From Pachysolen tannophilus NRRL Y-2460 (lineage: Eukaryota > Ascomycota > Pichiomycetes > Alaninales > Pachysolenaceae), in assembly GCA_001661245.1 (NCBI GenBank), contig KV454011.1, positions 1,204,724 to 1,268,723 on the forward strand: a stretch of 64,000 nucleotides of DNA, given 5' to 3'. The notes beneath the pieces were generated by a model that was not told the DNA's origin, did no database searches, and saw nothing but the letters and a program-made list of their open reading frames with translations. The position numbers were made by a program, and so were the translations under genes. Positions 9,801 through 19,039 of the stretch are shown here, piece after piece. How positions within the stretch are numbered: the stretch's first letter is position 1; every line of letters begins with the position of its first letter.

Positions 9801-10179
9801 ACTCTTGGTTCTCTTTTACAGGTTTAGAAAAGCCAAGAAATCTATCAATGGAAACAACGGCAATAATGATGATAATGAATATTATGATGGTATTTCACAA
9901 CCACAAATTTCAAGAGGATCTTCTAGAGGTTTTGGGCCGATTAATTTGCCGTTGAACGGATCAAACTCATTCATATCGGATTCTTCGCTCCATGCAGCTA
10001 ATAACAATAATAATAATCATAATTCACAAATTGGAGAGAACCGCAATAGCTTTAATAATGGTAGTTCTTGGGATCAAAGAAGATCAGGTACATCTACACA
10101 ACAAATGGATCAATTGGGAAACTACATTCCTAAGATTAGTACACCGGTACAACTGCAAAATTCTTTAGGTTGGGCTTAG
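6862..10179 (+). CDS. MSB2: Msb2-like transmembrane signalling mucin
   Basis: 1105 aa. An N-terminal hydrophobic signal peptide (about residues 1-25, ending ALA) is followed by about 760 residues of Ser/Thr-rich, presumably O-glycosylated sequence. This includes a block of TDSS tetrapeptide repeats (about 220-292) and a second degenerate 12-bp repeat (about 352-415). A folded extracellular segment at about 786-905 (LITIGFKQSLNYAFIVEN, QIFEYLPSVVLYPF) resembles the Hkr1/Msb2 homology domain that precedes the membrane. A Ser/Asp-rich juxtamembrane linker, one TM helix (about 962-986) and a cytoplasmic tail of about 119 residues follow. Msb2 signals upstream of Cdc42/Ste11 in filamentous-growth and osmotic MAPK pathways. 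Several CTG codons lie inside Ser runs, suggesting they encode Ser. The family assignment is good; Msb2 versus Hkr1 is less certain. Confidence 0.75.
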   Translation: MYTRQLFGNIFVVLFLLFAFSDALAIPTLLTGIGENDQQLSLNKINDQLRKVASAFKKRSNNWLGNKNSNEYYQNSNSTFSVTSSSTGEDSTDFATVDFSSIFDETFLSSSSSEGSLETDATSIVDSSSSIAAVSTSSSLSTFSSSSSSSSVTGPYYPTETDSSSSSSSSSTDASSSSSVSITATATSSTAVSTAADSSSASVTSSADDSDTSSDSAVSSDSSATDSSTTDSSTTDSSVTDSSATDSSTTDSSVTDSSATDSSATVSSTTDSSTTDSSTTDSSTTDSSTDYTASLDSLLASITSTSGSVSATSTTSSYSDDDYGSYSDSYETSSSSATTTSGLLSSSGAVLSSTDANSTDVSSAVISSTDASSTDISSIVISSTDASSAGAYSSGVSSSDVSSADVSSTGVSSADASLTLSLSLATDSSSVASSSYTSDLTSSSSVLSDDYSISLISSLVASETLAISLSIDPLSSTVSSVPLAYSTVISTSSSASVPDSYYPTSSLVLSVSSEEASSTLSSSTVAVESTSSPLVSVSSPVLIISSYSSESDTASVSASLLLDSSNTLSSIPTSTDSSSVYSSQVPDVISSSYLPSDTATSIASISAGSSLSLSADLESSSEVSSAATTSVSQPLSPVSASATSSILLETSISDSESATSYSELTDSLSASLSLSLSDSQTLLISITSETSASQGASVYTSASTGQESSAVVPSETLASSGITSTGSSVVVTSSSLSSSSTSNWLPTEIITEGVLTSTASGSVSATTTLLSTTLPKAIAPAETEVPSSDFSLITIGFKQSLNYAFIVENSLAPAQIFEYLPSVVLYPFSNTSYDSSVFVKELVPYTAAGLDYIITVAEVYFPTNYIEELQNCVVNTSSSFYNNPDSTEYSLASLVDPQVPLTGLVDETSTTSSTSASSSSTSDSDESDDSDDDSLGSLGVSYSSSGEGTSDGDDSNSSSKTKKIVGITVGTVVGCSIYFALLVLFYRFRKAKKSINGNNGNNDDNEYYDGISQPQISRGSSRGFGPINLPLNGSNSFISDSSLHAANNNNNNHNSQIGENRNSFNNGSSWDQRRSGTSTQQMDQLGNYIPKISTPVQLQNSLGWA
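7519..7736 (+). repeat. 12-bp tandem repeats encoding (TDSS)n in the mucin
   Basis: About fifteen imperfect copies of a 12-bp unit (nnn-ACT/ACA-GAT-TCT/TCA) encode repeated T/A/V-TDSS blocks. Copies differ mainly at the first codon and at third positions. A second degenerate 12-bp repeat (SSTDV/SSADV type) follows at about 7918-8112. Copy number is likely to vary between strains. Confidence 0.85.
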
Positions 10180-10677
10180 ATGCAAAATAAAATAGAAAAA
10201 AAATTTTTTGAAAGTTTTTATAAATAAGATATGTTTGATATTAATTTTCATTTAAACAAAACTGAATTTTCTTTTCTTTTTTTTTTTCTTTTTCTTTTTT
10301 TTTTTGTCGAGCTACGTTTAGTTCTTTTACCTCTTGTGTTTTTGCACTGATGGATATTTGTATTATTTTATGTTCATGTTTTATTAAAAATTTTTCTTAT
10401 AATTTTGGTTTTTTTTCTTTTCTATTCCATTCATTTTCACTCTTTTGATTTAACTGAATCTTTTTATTTTTTGATAAGTTGATTGAAACCATTTTGAGAC
10501 TTTTTTTTGCGATTTTGTCAATTTCGTTATTTGCTTTTATAGTATTTTTTTTTAGACAACTTCAAATGGTGCAATTTATCTTTTAAGATACCCCTGATAA
10601 AAAAATACATGTGTAAAATTTATATTAGTTCATATACGTAGATATACAATAAAATGTTTCTATAAGATTGTCAATCT
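10180..10677. other. Convergent 3' region, mucin gene / IRC19
   Basis: T-rich sequence between the stops of two convergent genes, with T-runs and A/T-rich stretches typical of yeast polyadenylation regions. No gene was seen. Confidence 0.6.
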
Positions 10678-11484
10678 CTATAAAATCAATCCTGCTGTTT
10701 CATTCAAGTAAATCAAATGCCTATCAAAATTTTTCAAAATCAACATCTTATTTAAAATTGATGGTTCTAATACATCTTTCCCCTTTTCCTTTGAAGAATA
10801 ATAGTTATCCAATTTTTTCAATGGTAAATTGTTTAACACCAATTTATCATCTCCTTCACAATATACAAACGTTTGGCCATTATCTTGAATTTCAATCTTT
10901 TCATAAAAATCCTTCACTTTTGAATAATACAGAAACTCCGATTTTTCCTCTTGGTCATTATTACCATCATTTAATAATTTATAATCGTTGGAATTCAATG
11001 GGTCAAATAATGTCTTTTCTTTATTGAACATTTTCGAAAACTCTAATCTACTATGTTCTGTATTCAACAAGTTCTTTAATATCTTATACTCAATGTTAAT
11101 ATCTTTTGAATCAACAAGTCCATTATTAACAAATATCAAAGTATTGATGATTCTTTCGATGAGCTGCTTATGAGTTAACAAATCAGCACCAGCAGTGTTT
11201 AGCACCGTTGATCTCTTTGAATTATAATCTGAATACTTGAATTTAAACCTAACATAGTTGGAATAAGTGTTCTTGATATCCTCTCTAGTGGTTATAAATG
11301 GTTTGAATCGTACAAAATATCTGTATAATATTAACAATTGATCTTTATTTTTAAAGTTTTCAAGATACTTGTCTTTGTTTAAACGTTTAATATTTAAAAA
11401 AACCTTTGACTTGTTCAACACCTGTTTATTGGTGAATATCGTCGAGTTATGAGTCGTCAATGGCAACTTAACTGAACTCTTCAT
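10678..11484 (-). CDS. IRC19: Irc19-like protein
   Basis: 268 aa. The segment LYRYFVRFKPFITTREDIKNTYSNYVRFKFKYSDYN matches the central block of S. cerevisiae Irc19/Rrg4 (about 230 aa), which reads RRFMRLKPFIS...DTYRDYVRYKF. The C-terminus, FDRHLIYLNETAGLIL, matches its TTLIYLNETLGTRL. Irc19 is a poorly understood protein whose loss raises Rad52 foci and affects respiratory growth; it has no known enzymatic domain. The RYF/RRF-x-KPF beginning resembles an LYR-type motif, which suggests mitochondrial use, but that is inference. The start is the ATG at 11482-11484. The gene is divergent from the spliced gene at 11627 with only about 140 bp between starts, so they probably share a promoter. Confidence 0.8.
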   Translation of the reverse strand: MKSSVKLPLTTHNSTIFTNKQVLNKSKVFLNIKRLNKDKYLENFKNKDQLLILYRYFVRFKPFITTREDIKNTYSNYVRFKFKYSDYNSKRSTVLNTAGADLLTHKQLIERIINTLIFVNNGLVDSKDINIEYKILKNLLNTEHSRLEFSKMFNKEKTLFDPLNSNDYKLLNDGNNDQEEKSEFLYYSKVKDFYEKIEIQDNGQTFVYCEGDDKLVLNNLPLKKLDNYYSSKEKGKDVLEPSILNKMLILKNFDRHLIYLNETAGLIL

Positions 11485-11626
11485 TCTGTTGTTGTTGTAT
11501 TCCCTTTATCTTTATTTTGATATATATAATAATATATATCATATTAATATATTGAAAGATATTTATATCATCACTACTGGAAAAAAGAGATTTAATATAT
11601 TCAATTATTTTTAATCAAATCACTTT

Positions 11627-12644
11627 ATGAGTTCAATTAAGGTGAAATCCACAGAATTATCAGTCTTGGTGAATTCATCCAAGGAGTTGATCAAGTGCTC
11701 TTATGATTATAAGCTAGTAACAAACACAAGTTATGATTATGAAGATGATATGATAGTATTACCGAATTACCCCTTTGTTGTATGAATTACCTTACTCAAA
11801 ACAAATGAGCAATACATTTAGATAAGAGATAATAAAATCTAACTAGTGATTATAGATCGTTCATTTCAATCTATTCATTAATGGTTTCCATATTAATAAT
11901 GAGTTAAATCCACATTTCACCAATATTTTATCTCAAAGTCTTAGTAATGGTAAGTTTTGGAAAGATATCAATTATACAGTTGATGAAGGTATTTCTGAGA
12001 ATAAAAATACGGTAAAGATATTACTCAAGTGTAATTTTCTTGAAAGATGGGGAGATATTATAGTCAACAGTAAAGATGGTTTAAATGGTTGTGCTTTTGA
12101 TGAAGACAATGTTGCTGTTAGTGCTTCTGGTGCTGCAAATAACAGTGGGATCAGCTTTCGCCAACTACAAGAACTAAATATAGAACTGAGATTGTTTTTA
12201 AACAACGATGATCCTTCAAGAATTCTAAATCACTTAAATTACTTGTTTTCCAGTGTATTTTTAAGCTTAGAATTGCAACTTCCATTTGTCTTTTCATTTT
12301 ATGGAAGGTTGTCCTTAGTTAAAAATTCAAAAGAGCGTTTAAATGAATTATCAATGATTCTTACAAAAGATCAAACAAAGTTATTCAAAGACTTGATATT
12401 GCAATTGAATCGCTCGATCTATAATTTGAATAATGAATTGAACAATAATTTAAAGAAAATATTGGAAAGAAATTTAACATCTTCAAAAGCAGATTATTAT
12501 TTAAAATTAAAGATGAAAAATACTAATCTCAATAACCATGCTTTAGATATGGAAGAATTAGCATCAAAGAAAAGATTAAGCTTCTACAATTTCAACGAAT
12601 TCTTTAGTCTTGATGTATTGAAGGAAATAGTTGATCAAGTATAA
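11627..12644 (+). CDS. Unrecognised 313-aa protein with one intron
   Basis: I do not recognise the family. Exon 1 is 11627-11779 (51 codons from ATG AGT TCA) and exon 2 is 11856-12644. The intron (11780-11855) has donor GTATGA, branch-like TCTAAC and acceptor TAG, and removing it keeps phase 0. Without splicing, exon 1 stops one codon into the intron, and exon 2 has no early ATG, so an unspliced call would lose the N-terminal half. The product has N-terminal hydrophobic/beta-like stretches (VLPNYPFVVIVHFNLFING), a Gly/Ala/Ser-rich loop in the middle and a helical, Asn/Lys/Leu-rich C-terminal half ending FNEFFSLDVLKEIVDQV. It is divergent from IRC19 and about 140 bp upstream of MCY1 on the same strand. 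Confidence 0.75.
11780..11855 (+). other. Intron of the unrecognised 313-aa gene (76 bp)
   Basis: GTATGA donor, CTAAC branch core about 12 nt before the TAG acceptor, and phase 0 on both sides. The first exon stops one codon past the donor if unspliced, which strongly supports removal. Confidence 0.82.
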
Positions 12645-12670
12645 ATTGTATACTTTTTATAAATTTAAAT

Positions 12671-12695
12671 AAATTAAATTAAATTAAATTAAATT
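12671..12695. repeat. (AAATT)n microsatellite upstream of MCY1
   Basis: Five tandem AAATT units about 90 bp before the MCY1 ATG and just after the preceding stop. The unit is the same class as that upstream of SUB2. Confidence 0.85.
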
Positions 12696-12784
12696 AATTA
12701 TAATGAAATTTTTAATAATTATCATTTTTGTAATTTACAAATTTCGAAATTTCAAATTAATATCTTTAATTAATTGAAATAGCC

Positions 12785-13942
12785 ATGATCAATTGGAAAT
12801 CATTGATTGCTTCTTCAACAGCATCTCTCTTTGGATTTTATTTGATTTATAAAACTTATCACATCACTATAAATGCAAAAAAAAGAGATAAAATTAAACA
12901 TGGAATTGAAGAGTTAATAGGAAATACTCCAATGGTGGAGATAAAGTCTTTAAGTAAATTAACCGGTTGCAAGATTTATGCCAAATTAGAAATGAATAAT
13001 CCTGGAGGATCTGCTAAAGATCGAGTTGCTTTGGCGGTAATACGAAAGTATGAAGAACTTGGAATAATTCATCCACATAAAGGTGATGTTATTTTTGAAG
13101 GTACTTCTGGTTCAACAGGTATATCATTTGCCATGTTATGTAATGCTCTTGGATATACTGCTCACATATGCTTGCCAAATGATACTTCAACTGAGAAACT
13201 TCAACTCTTGACTTCATTGGGAGCTGAATTGGAACCTGTTAAACCAGCTTCAATTGTTGATCCAAGTCAATACGTGAATGCAGCTAAGAAATCAGCTGAA
13301 TTTTTTACAAATGATACTTCAAATGATGGAGTAGGAGTATTTGCTGACCAATTTGAAAATGACTGCAATTGGAGAATCCATTATACAACTACTGGTCCAG
13401 AAATTTATGATCAAATTGATCATAATTTAGATTTCTTTATTACAGGAAGTGGTACTGGTGGAACAATTGCTGGTTGTTCCAGATATTTAAAAGAAAAAAT
13501 ACCTTCTTTAAAAGTGATATTAGCAGATCCACAAGGCTCAGGTCTTTATAATAGAGTCAAATATGGTGTAATGTATGATAAAGTGGAAAAGGAAGGAACT
13601 AGACGAAGACATCAAGTTGATACTATTGTAGAAGGTATTGGTTTGAATAGGTTAACCTATAATTTTACTAAAGCAGAACCATACATAGATGATGCAATTA
13701 GAGTCACCGACGAACAAGCAATCAAGATGGCAAAGTTTCTAAGTATCAATGATGGGTTTTTTTGGGGATCTTCTAGTTGTATTAATGCTGTTGCTGCTGT
13801 CAAATGGTGTCAAAAGATTAATAAACCAGGTTCTAAAATTGTTCTAATTGCCTGCGATTCAGGTTCAAGGCACTTGTCAAAATTCTGGAAAGAAGCTGTT
13901 GAAATCAACAAGAATATCACCCTTGATGAAGTATTAAAATGA
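12785..13942 (+). CDS. MCY1: Cysteine-synthase-like PLP enzyme, Mcy1 type
   Basis: 385 aa, close to S. cerevisiae Mcy1/Ygr012w (393 aa), a fold-type II pyridoxal-phosphate protein of the mitochondrial outer membrane. An N-terminal hydrophobic segment (about 8-24) could anchor it. The catalytic core starts at IEELIGNTPMVEI. The PLP lysine is in NNPGGSAKDRVA, the substrate loop is EGTSGSTGIS, and the phosphate-binding loop is GSGTGGTIAG. The C-terminal part has FFWGSSSCINAVAA. All key cysteine-synthase motifs are intact. Sulfur assimilation in yeasts usually runs through homocysteine, so the in vivo reaction of this paralog is unclear. It starts at ATG 12785 and lies co-directionally upstream of SNU71. 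Confidence 0.9.
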   Translation: MINWKSLIASSTASLFGFYLIYKTYHITINAKKRDKIKHGIEELIGNTPMVEIKSLSKLTGCKIYAKLEMNNPGGSAKDRVALAVIRKYEELGIIHPHKGDVIFEGTSGSTGISFAMLCNALGYTAHICLPNDTSTEKLQLLTSLGAELEPVKPASIVDPSQYVNAAKKSAEFFTNDTSNDGVGVFADQFENDCNWRIHYTTTGPEIYDQIDHNLDFFITGSGTGGTIAGCSRYLKEKIPSLKVILADPQGSGLYNRVKYGVMYDKVEKEGTRRRHQVDTIVEGIGLNRLTYNFTKAEPYIDDAIRVTDEQAIKMAKFLSINDGFFWGSSSCINAVAAVKWCQKINKPGSKIVLIACDSGSRHLSKFWKEAVEINKNITLDEVLK

Positions 13943-14139
13943 ATAGTTCTCTGTTCTCTGTTCTCTGTAGATATTAAAGATAAGTTTCTTCAATAATAAT
14001 AAATATATTTTACTTGTATAATTTAAAAAAATTTTCAAAAAAACCCAAGTTAATACTAAAAACTTTTATATTTAATTTTTAAATAAATTATTACAAGTTG
14101 ATAATCACAAAATTGATTGATATCAAGAGTAGAGGCCAA

Positions 14140-16026
14140 ATGTCAGAAGCTATATCTGCGTATCAGCTTCCGGTTTCTACTTCACAAATACCGTTGGAGT
14201 TGCCAATACGAAATGCTGAAAGTGAAAAAAGTTTTAGTATAATTAATAACGAACCAATTTTTGATAAGAATTTTGTGGATCTTAAAGAAGTTGTCTTACA
14301 GAAAGAAGATGTAGAGAGTTATGAGATTAATTTAATCAAGAAGATACAAAAGGGAATAGATGGTTCTGTTTTGAAGTTTTCAAATGGCAATGTAAATGGT
14401 TCTGATCACAAGGATACTGGTGTTGATGTTAATGTTGATATTGATGTTGATGAACAAAAAAATCATAATAATGATGGCGATAAAATGGATGTTGATCAAG
14501 AATGTCACCATTTTGTGGATATTGTCACATTTCATTCCAAGTTAGATGTATTAGGTCAATTGTTAACATGTGTTTTAACCAAGTTGCCTAATTTCGGTGG
14601 TTCTATGTTTAATATTGAAAGTTATTTAAATATAATAATGGATTTCTTTAAAATTGATAAATATTCTTGGTCTACAGTTAGTGAATTTGATTTAGGAGAA
14701 TCTGAAAGTAATCCAATATTCTTAAGATTTGAAAAAGTGATTGATTTGTTAAAAATATATCAATTCTTTCAACATGATGATGATCATGATTTAAAAGATA
14801 AATTACATTTAGAAAGTAATTCTCTTGAAATGTTAAATGATTATAAGAAAGAACATCAATTGGAAATTCAAGATAGTGAGGTTTATTCATCATTAAAACA
14901 AAAATTAGAAAATTTTGCTATATCGATTCCAAAAGTATCTGCATCTATAACCACAGAGTTTGGTTTATCAATAGATGGTAAAGATTCTGTAGCAAGTGAT
15001 TTGTTGAATTATAAAATTGATCAAAAAGAATTAGTTGATGTTCCAAAACCATTAGTTGAAGAAGTTAAAAAAAACATTATTGATTTTAGATTAAAAGTGT
15101 TTAAAGATGAAAAACTGAAAAGAGAAAAAGAATTGGTGCTGGACAAGAAGAAATCAAGATTAAAATTGAAGAAATTATTTCTGGATATTTCCAAAGCAAA
15201 TAATACTAAGAATGATTCCAAAAGTTTTGACGATTATGAAGATGACGATGATGAGTTAATGGCCGAGGGATATGATGAAGATGACGAGTTGAACGATGAA
15301 GAATATGAGAAATTGAGGAAAGCCAAGGAAGAAGATTTAATAGAGCAGAAATTTTTAAATCGTGAAAAATTGTTAAAGCAAAAAGAAAACAAGAGATTGG
15401 CTTATATTGAAAAAACTACAAGAGAGATTATTAATTATGATCAATTAATTTCAACTCAGCGTGAAAAATTCCTTAAAGAATTTGTTAATGGGTTAACTCA
15501 ATCAAATAAAATCGATAATAATTTGACAAAATTTTATTTAAATCATCAAAATTATTTGAAATTTAGAAGTGATGTTAAAAGTAATGAAGAAAGACTTGAT
15601 GATATTGATAGAAAGGAAGAAGAACAAGAAATGTTTGCAAAAGCTCAAGCCAATGAGTTCCTTTCATCATTTAATCCTGGTAATGAAAATGGTGAAGAGA
15701 AGAAACTGCAACCAGTTAAATTGGTTATTAACAAAAACAAAGAACAAAAAGAAGAAGTTCAGCAGGAAAAGCAAGAAAAGCTGGAAAAATCACTATTAAA
15801 GAACAATACAAAACTAATAAGCGAATTGGAAGCCAAAATTGAATCATTAACCATGGAATATTTAGGAGTGAAAGAACCACAATTGATTCAATTTATATTA
15901 AATTTTGTTGTCGAGAATTATCCAGGTAGTAAAGAAGGTTTAGTCAAAGAATTATATGAAACTTTAGATGAAGATTCAGAAATTGTTGCTGATCAGTTAT
16001 GGAATTTTTTAAAAGAGAACATATAA
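14140..16026 (+). CDS. SNU71: U1 snRNP component Snu71-like, PWI-type C-terminus
   Basis: 628 aa from the ATG at 14140 (MSEAISAYQLPVS), close to the 620-aa S. cerevisiae Snu71. The centre is rich in Lys/Glu with long helices, as in Snu71/RBM25-type proteins, including an acidic block (about residues 363-390) and EEYEKLRKAKEEDLIEQKF. The C-terminal about 85 residues (LISELEAKIESLTMEYLGVKEPQLIQFILNF... and DQLWNFLKENI) form a PWI-like nucleic-acid-binding domain. Snu71 works with Prp40 and Luc7 in U1 snRNP for 5' splice-site choice. Frames opposite it are shadows. The family is supported by architecture and the C-terminal domain; the middle is poorly conserved and cannot be checked by eye. Confidence 0.72.
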   Translation: MSEAISAYQLPVSTSQIPLELPIRNAESEKSFSIINNEPIFDKNFVDLKEVVLQKEDVESYEINLIKKIQKGIDGSVLKFSNGNVNGSDHKDTGVDVNVDIDVDEQKNHNNDGDKMDVDQECHHFVDIVTFHSKLDVLGQLLTCVLTKLPNFGGSMFNIESYLNIIMDFFKIDKYSWSTVSEFDLGESESNPIFLRFEKVIDLLKIYQFFQHDDDHDLKDKLHLESNSLEMLNDYKKEHQLEIQDSEVYSSLKQKLENFAISIPKVSASITTEFGLSIDGKDSVASDLLNYKIDQKELVDVPKPLVEEVKKNIIDFRLKVFKDEKLKREKELVLDKKKSRLKLKKLFLDISKANNTKNDSKSFDDYEDDDDELMAEGYDEDDELNDEEYEKLRKAKEEDLIEQKFLNREKLLKQKENKRLAYIEKTTREIINYDQLISTQREKFLKEFVNGLTQSNKIDNNLTKFYLNHQNYLKFRSDVKSNEERLDDIDRKEEEQEMFAKAQANEFLSSFNPGNENGEEKKLQPVKLVINKNKEQKEEVQQEKQEKLEKSLLKNNTKLISELEAKIESLTMEYLGVKEPQLIQFILNFVVENYPGSKEGLVKELYETLDEDSEIVADQLWNFLKENI

Positions 16027-16154
16027 GACGACCCCCCTTAGATAAATTATTTGTACTAATACATAATTATATTAACTTAAATACAAGTTTCGTGAAAATC
16101 TATATCTATATATAAGAAAGATAGAAAGAGAGGGGCGAACATGGTGAACACAAG

Positions 16155-18467
16155 TTATAATTCTTTCCTCCTGTTATCACTAATTATCTTTTCTTTAATT
16201 TTTCCGCTAATGATAGCTGCATTATTATCCTTATTAAAATCACTGTAATCATCAAAATCACTCCCACTAGTATAGCACAATTCACTATCACTTGTCCTGC
16301 TACCAATATCATTTGAAAAAATAGAAACTTCTGAATATTTAAACTTGGGGTGAGATCCTGAAATAGTAGTAATATTGCTGGAAGAAGAAGAAGAAGAAAC
16401 AGCTCTTTCATCTAAAGTCTCAACAGGAGGATAATTTTGTGACTTCGATTTTGATTTCCTTGCTTGTCTTCTTAATTTCAGTTTTTGAGTCTTTGCCTCT
16501 TCTTCTTCCTCTTCTTCTTCATCAGAGCTTAAACCATTACTCGGACTGTTTGCTTGTAAATCATTATTCAAACGTTCATCAATTTGTCTTTTCTTTCTTT
16601 TCTTTTTATCATTTATCTTGCGCTGATATTCAAGAAGGTTAAAATCAGGGTAAAGCTGAGGTCCAAGATCATTTACAATTTCTGTTATTTCCAAGCTTAA
16701 CTCTTTTCTCATCTGTTTCAATTCTAAAATTTTTGACTCGTTTAATAAGATCAACCATAAAGGCCGTAATGATTTAAAATAATCCATTCCTCTATCTCCG
16801 ATAATTAAAGCAGAATATGTTATTACAACGTTGAAAATAAAAATTGACCAAAATACAATAGAAACTTCTAACAATGACCTGTTGATTATATTATGATAGA
16901 ATAATAAAGAAGTTCCGACTATTGAATAGAAAAAATATAATAATGGTGCAAAACCCATACTGACTAATATTTTCCAAGTGGCAACAACGTCAATAGCTTT
17001 TATCTTTACAGTTGATGCAGCTAATGCTTCTTTTGATTTTTTATTGCTAATTCTTTTCGTTGCAATGAAAACAGGTGAAAATAATAAAAATCCTGGAATA
17101 CAAAATAATAATAATATTAATACTCTAGTAAAATTCAAAATCAACAATAAAAAAGTGAAGATTTTCAATCTAGGTTTACAATTTTCAACTTCATGATCTG
17201 GGATATTATAAATTTTTAATAAATCGTTATATTTTAAGATTTTATTTTTCAACACATTCAATCTAGGATCTTTGGAAATAAAATGAGTATATCCTTTAAC
17301 CAATCTTCTATTCATTTCAATAATTAATTCTAAAGATAATCTTGATGAAAAATTATTTGCATATAATCTTCTAGCAGCTTGAACACATACTAAAGTTTCA
17401 AAATCGGGACAAGTGACAGTTACTGATTTCAATCCATTTTTCACAATTTCTAACAATTCTTTTACTGCCTCTTTTGAAGTTGTTGGATTTCTGTACATTT
17501 CTACCAATTCTTCAGGAATATCAATTGGAGATCCGAATTCAACAATAGCTCTAGATCTAAACTTATTAGGATGGAAATAGTTCATTCCACATGGAACAAT
17601 TTTAACTTTGCAATTTGAATCATTAGCCATAGCTCCAAGAGCCATTATAGCCACCCCAGCTTTTAAAGGTAAAAGATCGGGTCTATCATGAGATCCTCCT
17701 TCTGGGAAAATTCCTAAACAATTCCCCTTTGAAAGATGTTGAAAAACTTTTGCATAAACTTGAGATTGATCAATCTTAGCTGCAGTTTTAAAAGTTGTAC
17801 CATTAACCAAAATTTCTTTAGCAGTTTCCAGATTTTTGGAATTTGCATATTTAAAATCTTTTCTTAAAATTAATTCAGTATCAGAAATTATTTTTTCTAT
17901 TTCTGCAGAACCTAAACTATTGGGTAAAGAAATTAAACCTTTTAAAACACATTCTTTTGAAAAAACTGTATTTTTACCAAAGATTCTATAATTTCCCTCT
18001 TGAAATTCATCTAAATCAATGAAAATTTTACCAGACAGAGTGGTTAAATTATCCTGAGCTCTACTAACTGGTATAGCCATTGCACATTTTGCTATTCTAC
18101 CAATCCATTTTCTTTTAAAAGATTTTAAAGCAATTAAAAATGAAACTCTACGATGCAACTCGTTCTGAACCTGACCCATCAATACAATCGGATCAACAAA
18201 CTGATTCGCATGAGGAGCACCAACAAATATTATCGGCTGTTTGGGATTACGAGGTAATCTGAAAGCACCTCTAGGTCTAATTTCTCTGAAAAAACAACTA
18301 AATACAACTCCTAACAACCATAACACAAAATCATAAATAAGTTTCTCTAATTCTGAAGCTTCTTTGTATCCCGAATCTTTTACCAAAGATTTTTTGCTGA
18401 TTAAAGATGAAGATTCATCTGAACTTAACAAGGGTCTTGTAGAACCTGAATCTTGTAAACGAGACAT
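16155..18467 (-). CDS. SCT1: Glycerol-3-phosphate/DHAP acyltransferase (Sct1/Gpt2)
   Basis: 770 aa from the ATG at 18465-18467 (MSRLQDSGS). The frame stays open upstream only through an AAAC repeat and lacks an ATG. Sct1/Gpt2 catalyse the first acylation of glycerolipid synthesis at the ER. Acyltransferase motif I is GAPHANQFVDP, and the glycerol-phosphate-binding motif III is FPEGGSHDRPDLLPLKAG, near residue 235. Hydrophobic TM clusters lie at about 50-65, around 425-450 and around 490-560. The C-terminal about 180 residues are acidic/Ser-rich with a Glu run, likely a phosphoregulated cytosolic tail as in yeast Sct1 and Gpt2. Sct1 versus Gpt2 cannot be separated by eye; many Candida species keep a single member. 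Confidence 0.92.
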   Translation of the reverse strand: MSRLQDSGSTRPLLSSDESSSLISKKSLVKDSGYKEASELEKLIYDFVLWLLGVVFSCFFREIRPRGAFRLPRNPKQPIIFVGAPHANQFVDPIVLMGQVQNELHRRVSFLIALKSFKRKWIGRIAKCAMAIPVSRAQDNLTTLSGKIFIDLDEFQEGNYRIFGKNTVFSKECVLKGLISLPNSLGSAEIEKIISDTELILRKDFKYANSKNLETAKEILVNGTTFKTAAKIDQSQVYAKVFQHLSKGNCLGIFPEGGSHDRPDLLPLKAGVAIMALGAMANDSNCKVKIVPCGMNYFHPNKFRSRAIVEFGSPIDIPEELVEMYRNPTTSKEAVKELLEIVKNGLKSVTVTCPDFETLVCVQAARRLYANNFSSRLSLELIIEMNRRLVKGYTHFISKDPRLNVLKNKILKYNDLLKIYNIPDHEVENCKPRLKIFTFLLLILNFTRVLILLLFCIPGFLLFSPVFIATKRISNKKSKEALAASTVKIKAIDVVATWKILVSMGFAPLLYFFYSIVGTSLLFYHNIINRSLLEVSIVFWSIFIFNVVITYSALIIGDRGMDYFKSLRPLWLILLNESKILELKQMRKELSLEITEIVNDLGPQLYPDFNLLEYQRKINDKKKRKKRQIDERLNNDLQANSPSNGLSSDEEEEEEEEAKTQKLKLRRQARKSKSKSQNYPPVETLDERAVSSSSSSSNITTISGSHPKFKYSEVSIFSNDIGSRTSDSELCYTSGSDFDDYSDFNKDNNAAIISGKIKEKIISDNRRKEL

Positions 18468-19039
18468 ACAACCTTCAACTGGTTCGTTAAGAAAAAGAAA
18501 AAGAAAAGAAAAGAAAAAACAAACAAACAAACAAACAAACAAACAAAAAAACAAAAACTGATTAACTCAAAAAGCTAATAATCTACCTCAAGGCTCACCT
18601 ACTCCTCTATCTACTCTAAAGCAATTAAATATAAATTAAAATCAATATCAATATCAATTATTAATACTAATTAAAATAACCCTTTTGTTATCTATCTATT
18701 TAACAAACGACAAACAACAAATAAAAACAAACAACAACAAAAAAAAATTTTGATTTCCTAAAATGGATTTTGGTATCTGTACGCACTACTGGGTTTTCAT
18801 TTCTCTTTATTGACCAAGAGTTGGTTTCTATAAACGCTTTTACACCTTCTTTGTAGCATGTAATTGAAGTAAAGCTCAATTGTAAAACTGAATTTTTCAG
18901 TTTTACATACAATATGCATAAAGTTGAAAAAAAAAAATAAAATAAAATTGATTAAATATATTTATTTCTTTAAACGTATTAAAAATACCATAAATTAATC
19001 AAAGATCTTTAGGAATTGTTTTGTTGTGTTTTGAGTGAA
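18468..19039. promoter_or_regulatory. Divergent promoter SCT1 / LAA2-like, with (AAAC)n in the SCT1 leader
   Basis: 572 bp. An (AAAC)n microsatellite at about 18517-18544 lies about 50 bp upstream of the SCT1 ATG. A 70-codon open frame at 18700-18912 (minus) has no recognisable product and an implausible Phe/Val tail, so it is not called. No clear factor site was recognised. Confidence 0.55.

Noticed and set aside
18467-18554. N-terminal extension of Sct1 with a hydrophobic Phe/Val/Cys leader
   Set aside because: The extension is encoded by the AAAC/AAAG repeat, lacks an ATG, and the internal Met at 18465-18467 gives a normal start.
18700-18912. 70-codon minus-strand frame between SCT1 and the LAA2-like gene
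   Set aside because: No domain; ends in a Phe/Val homopolymer-derived tail; sits in a divergent promoter.
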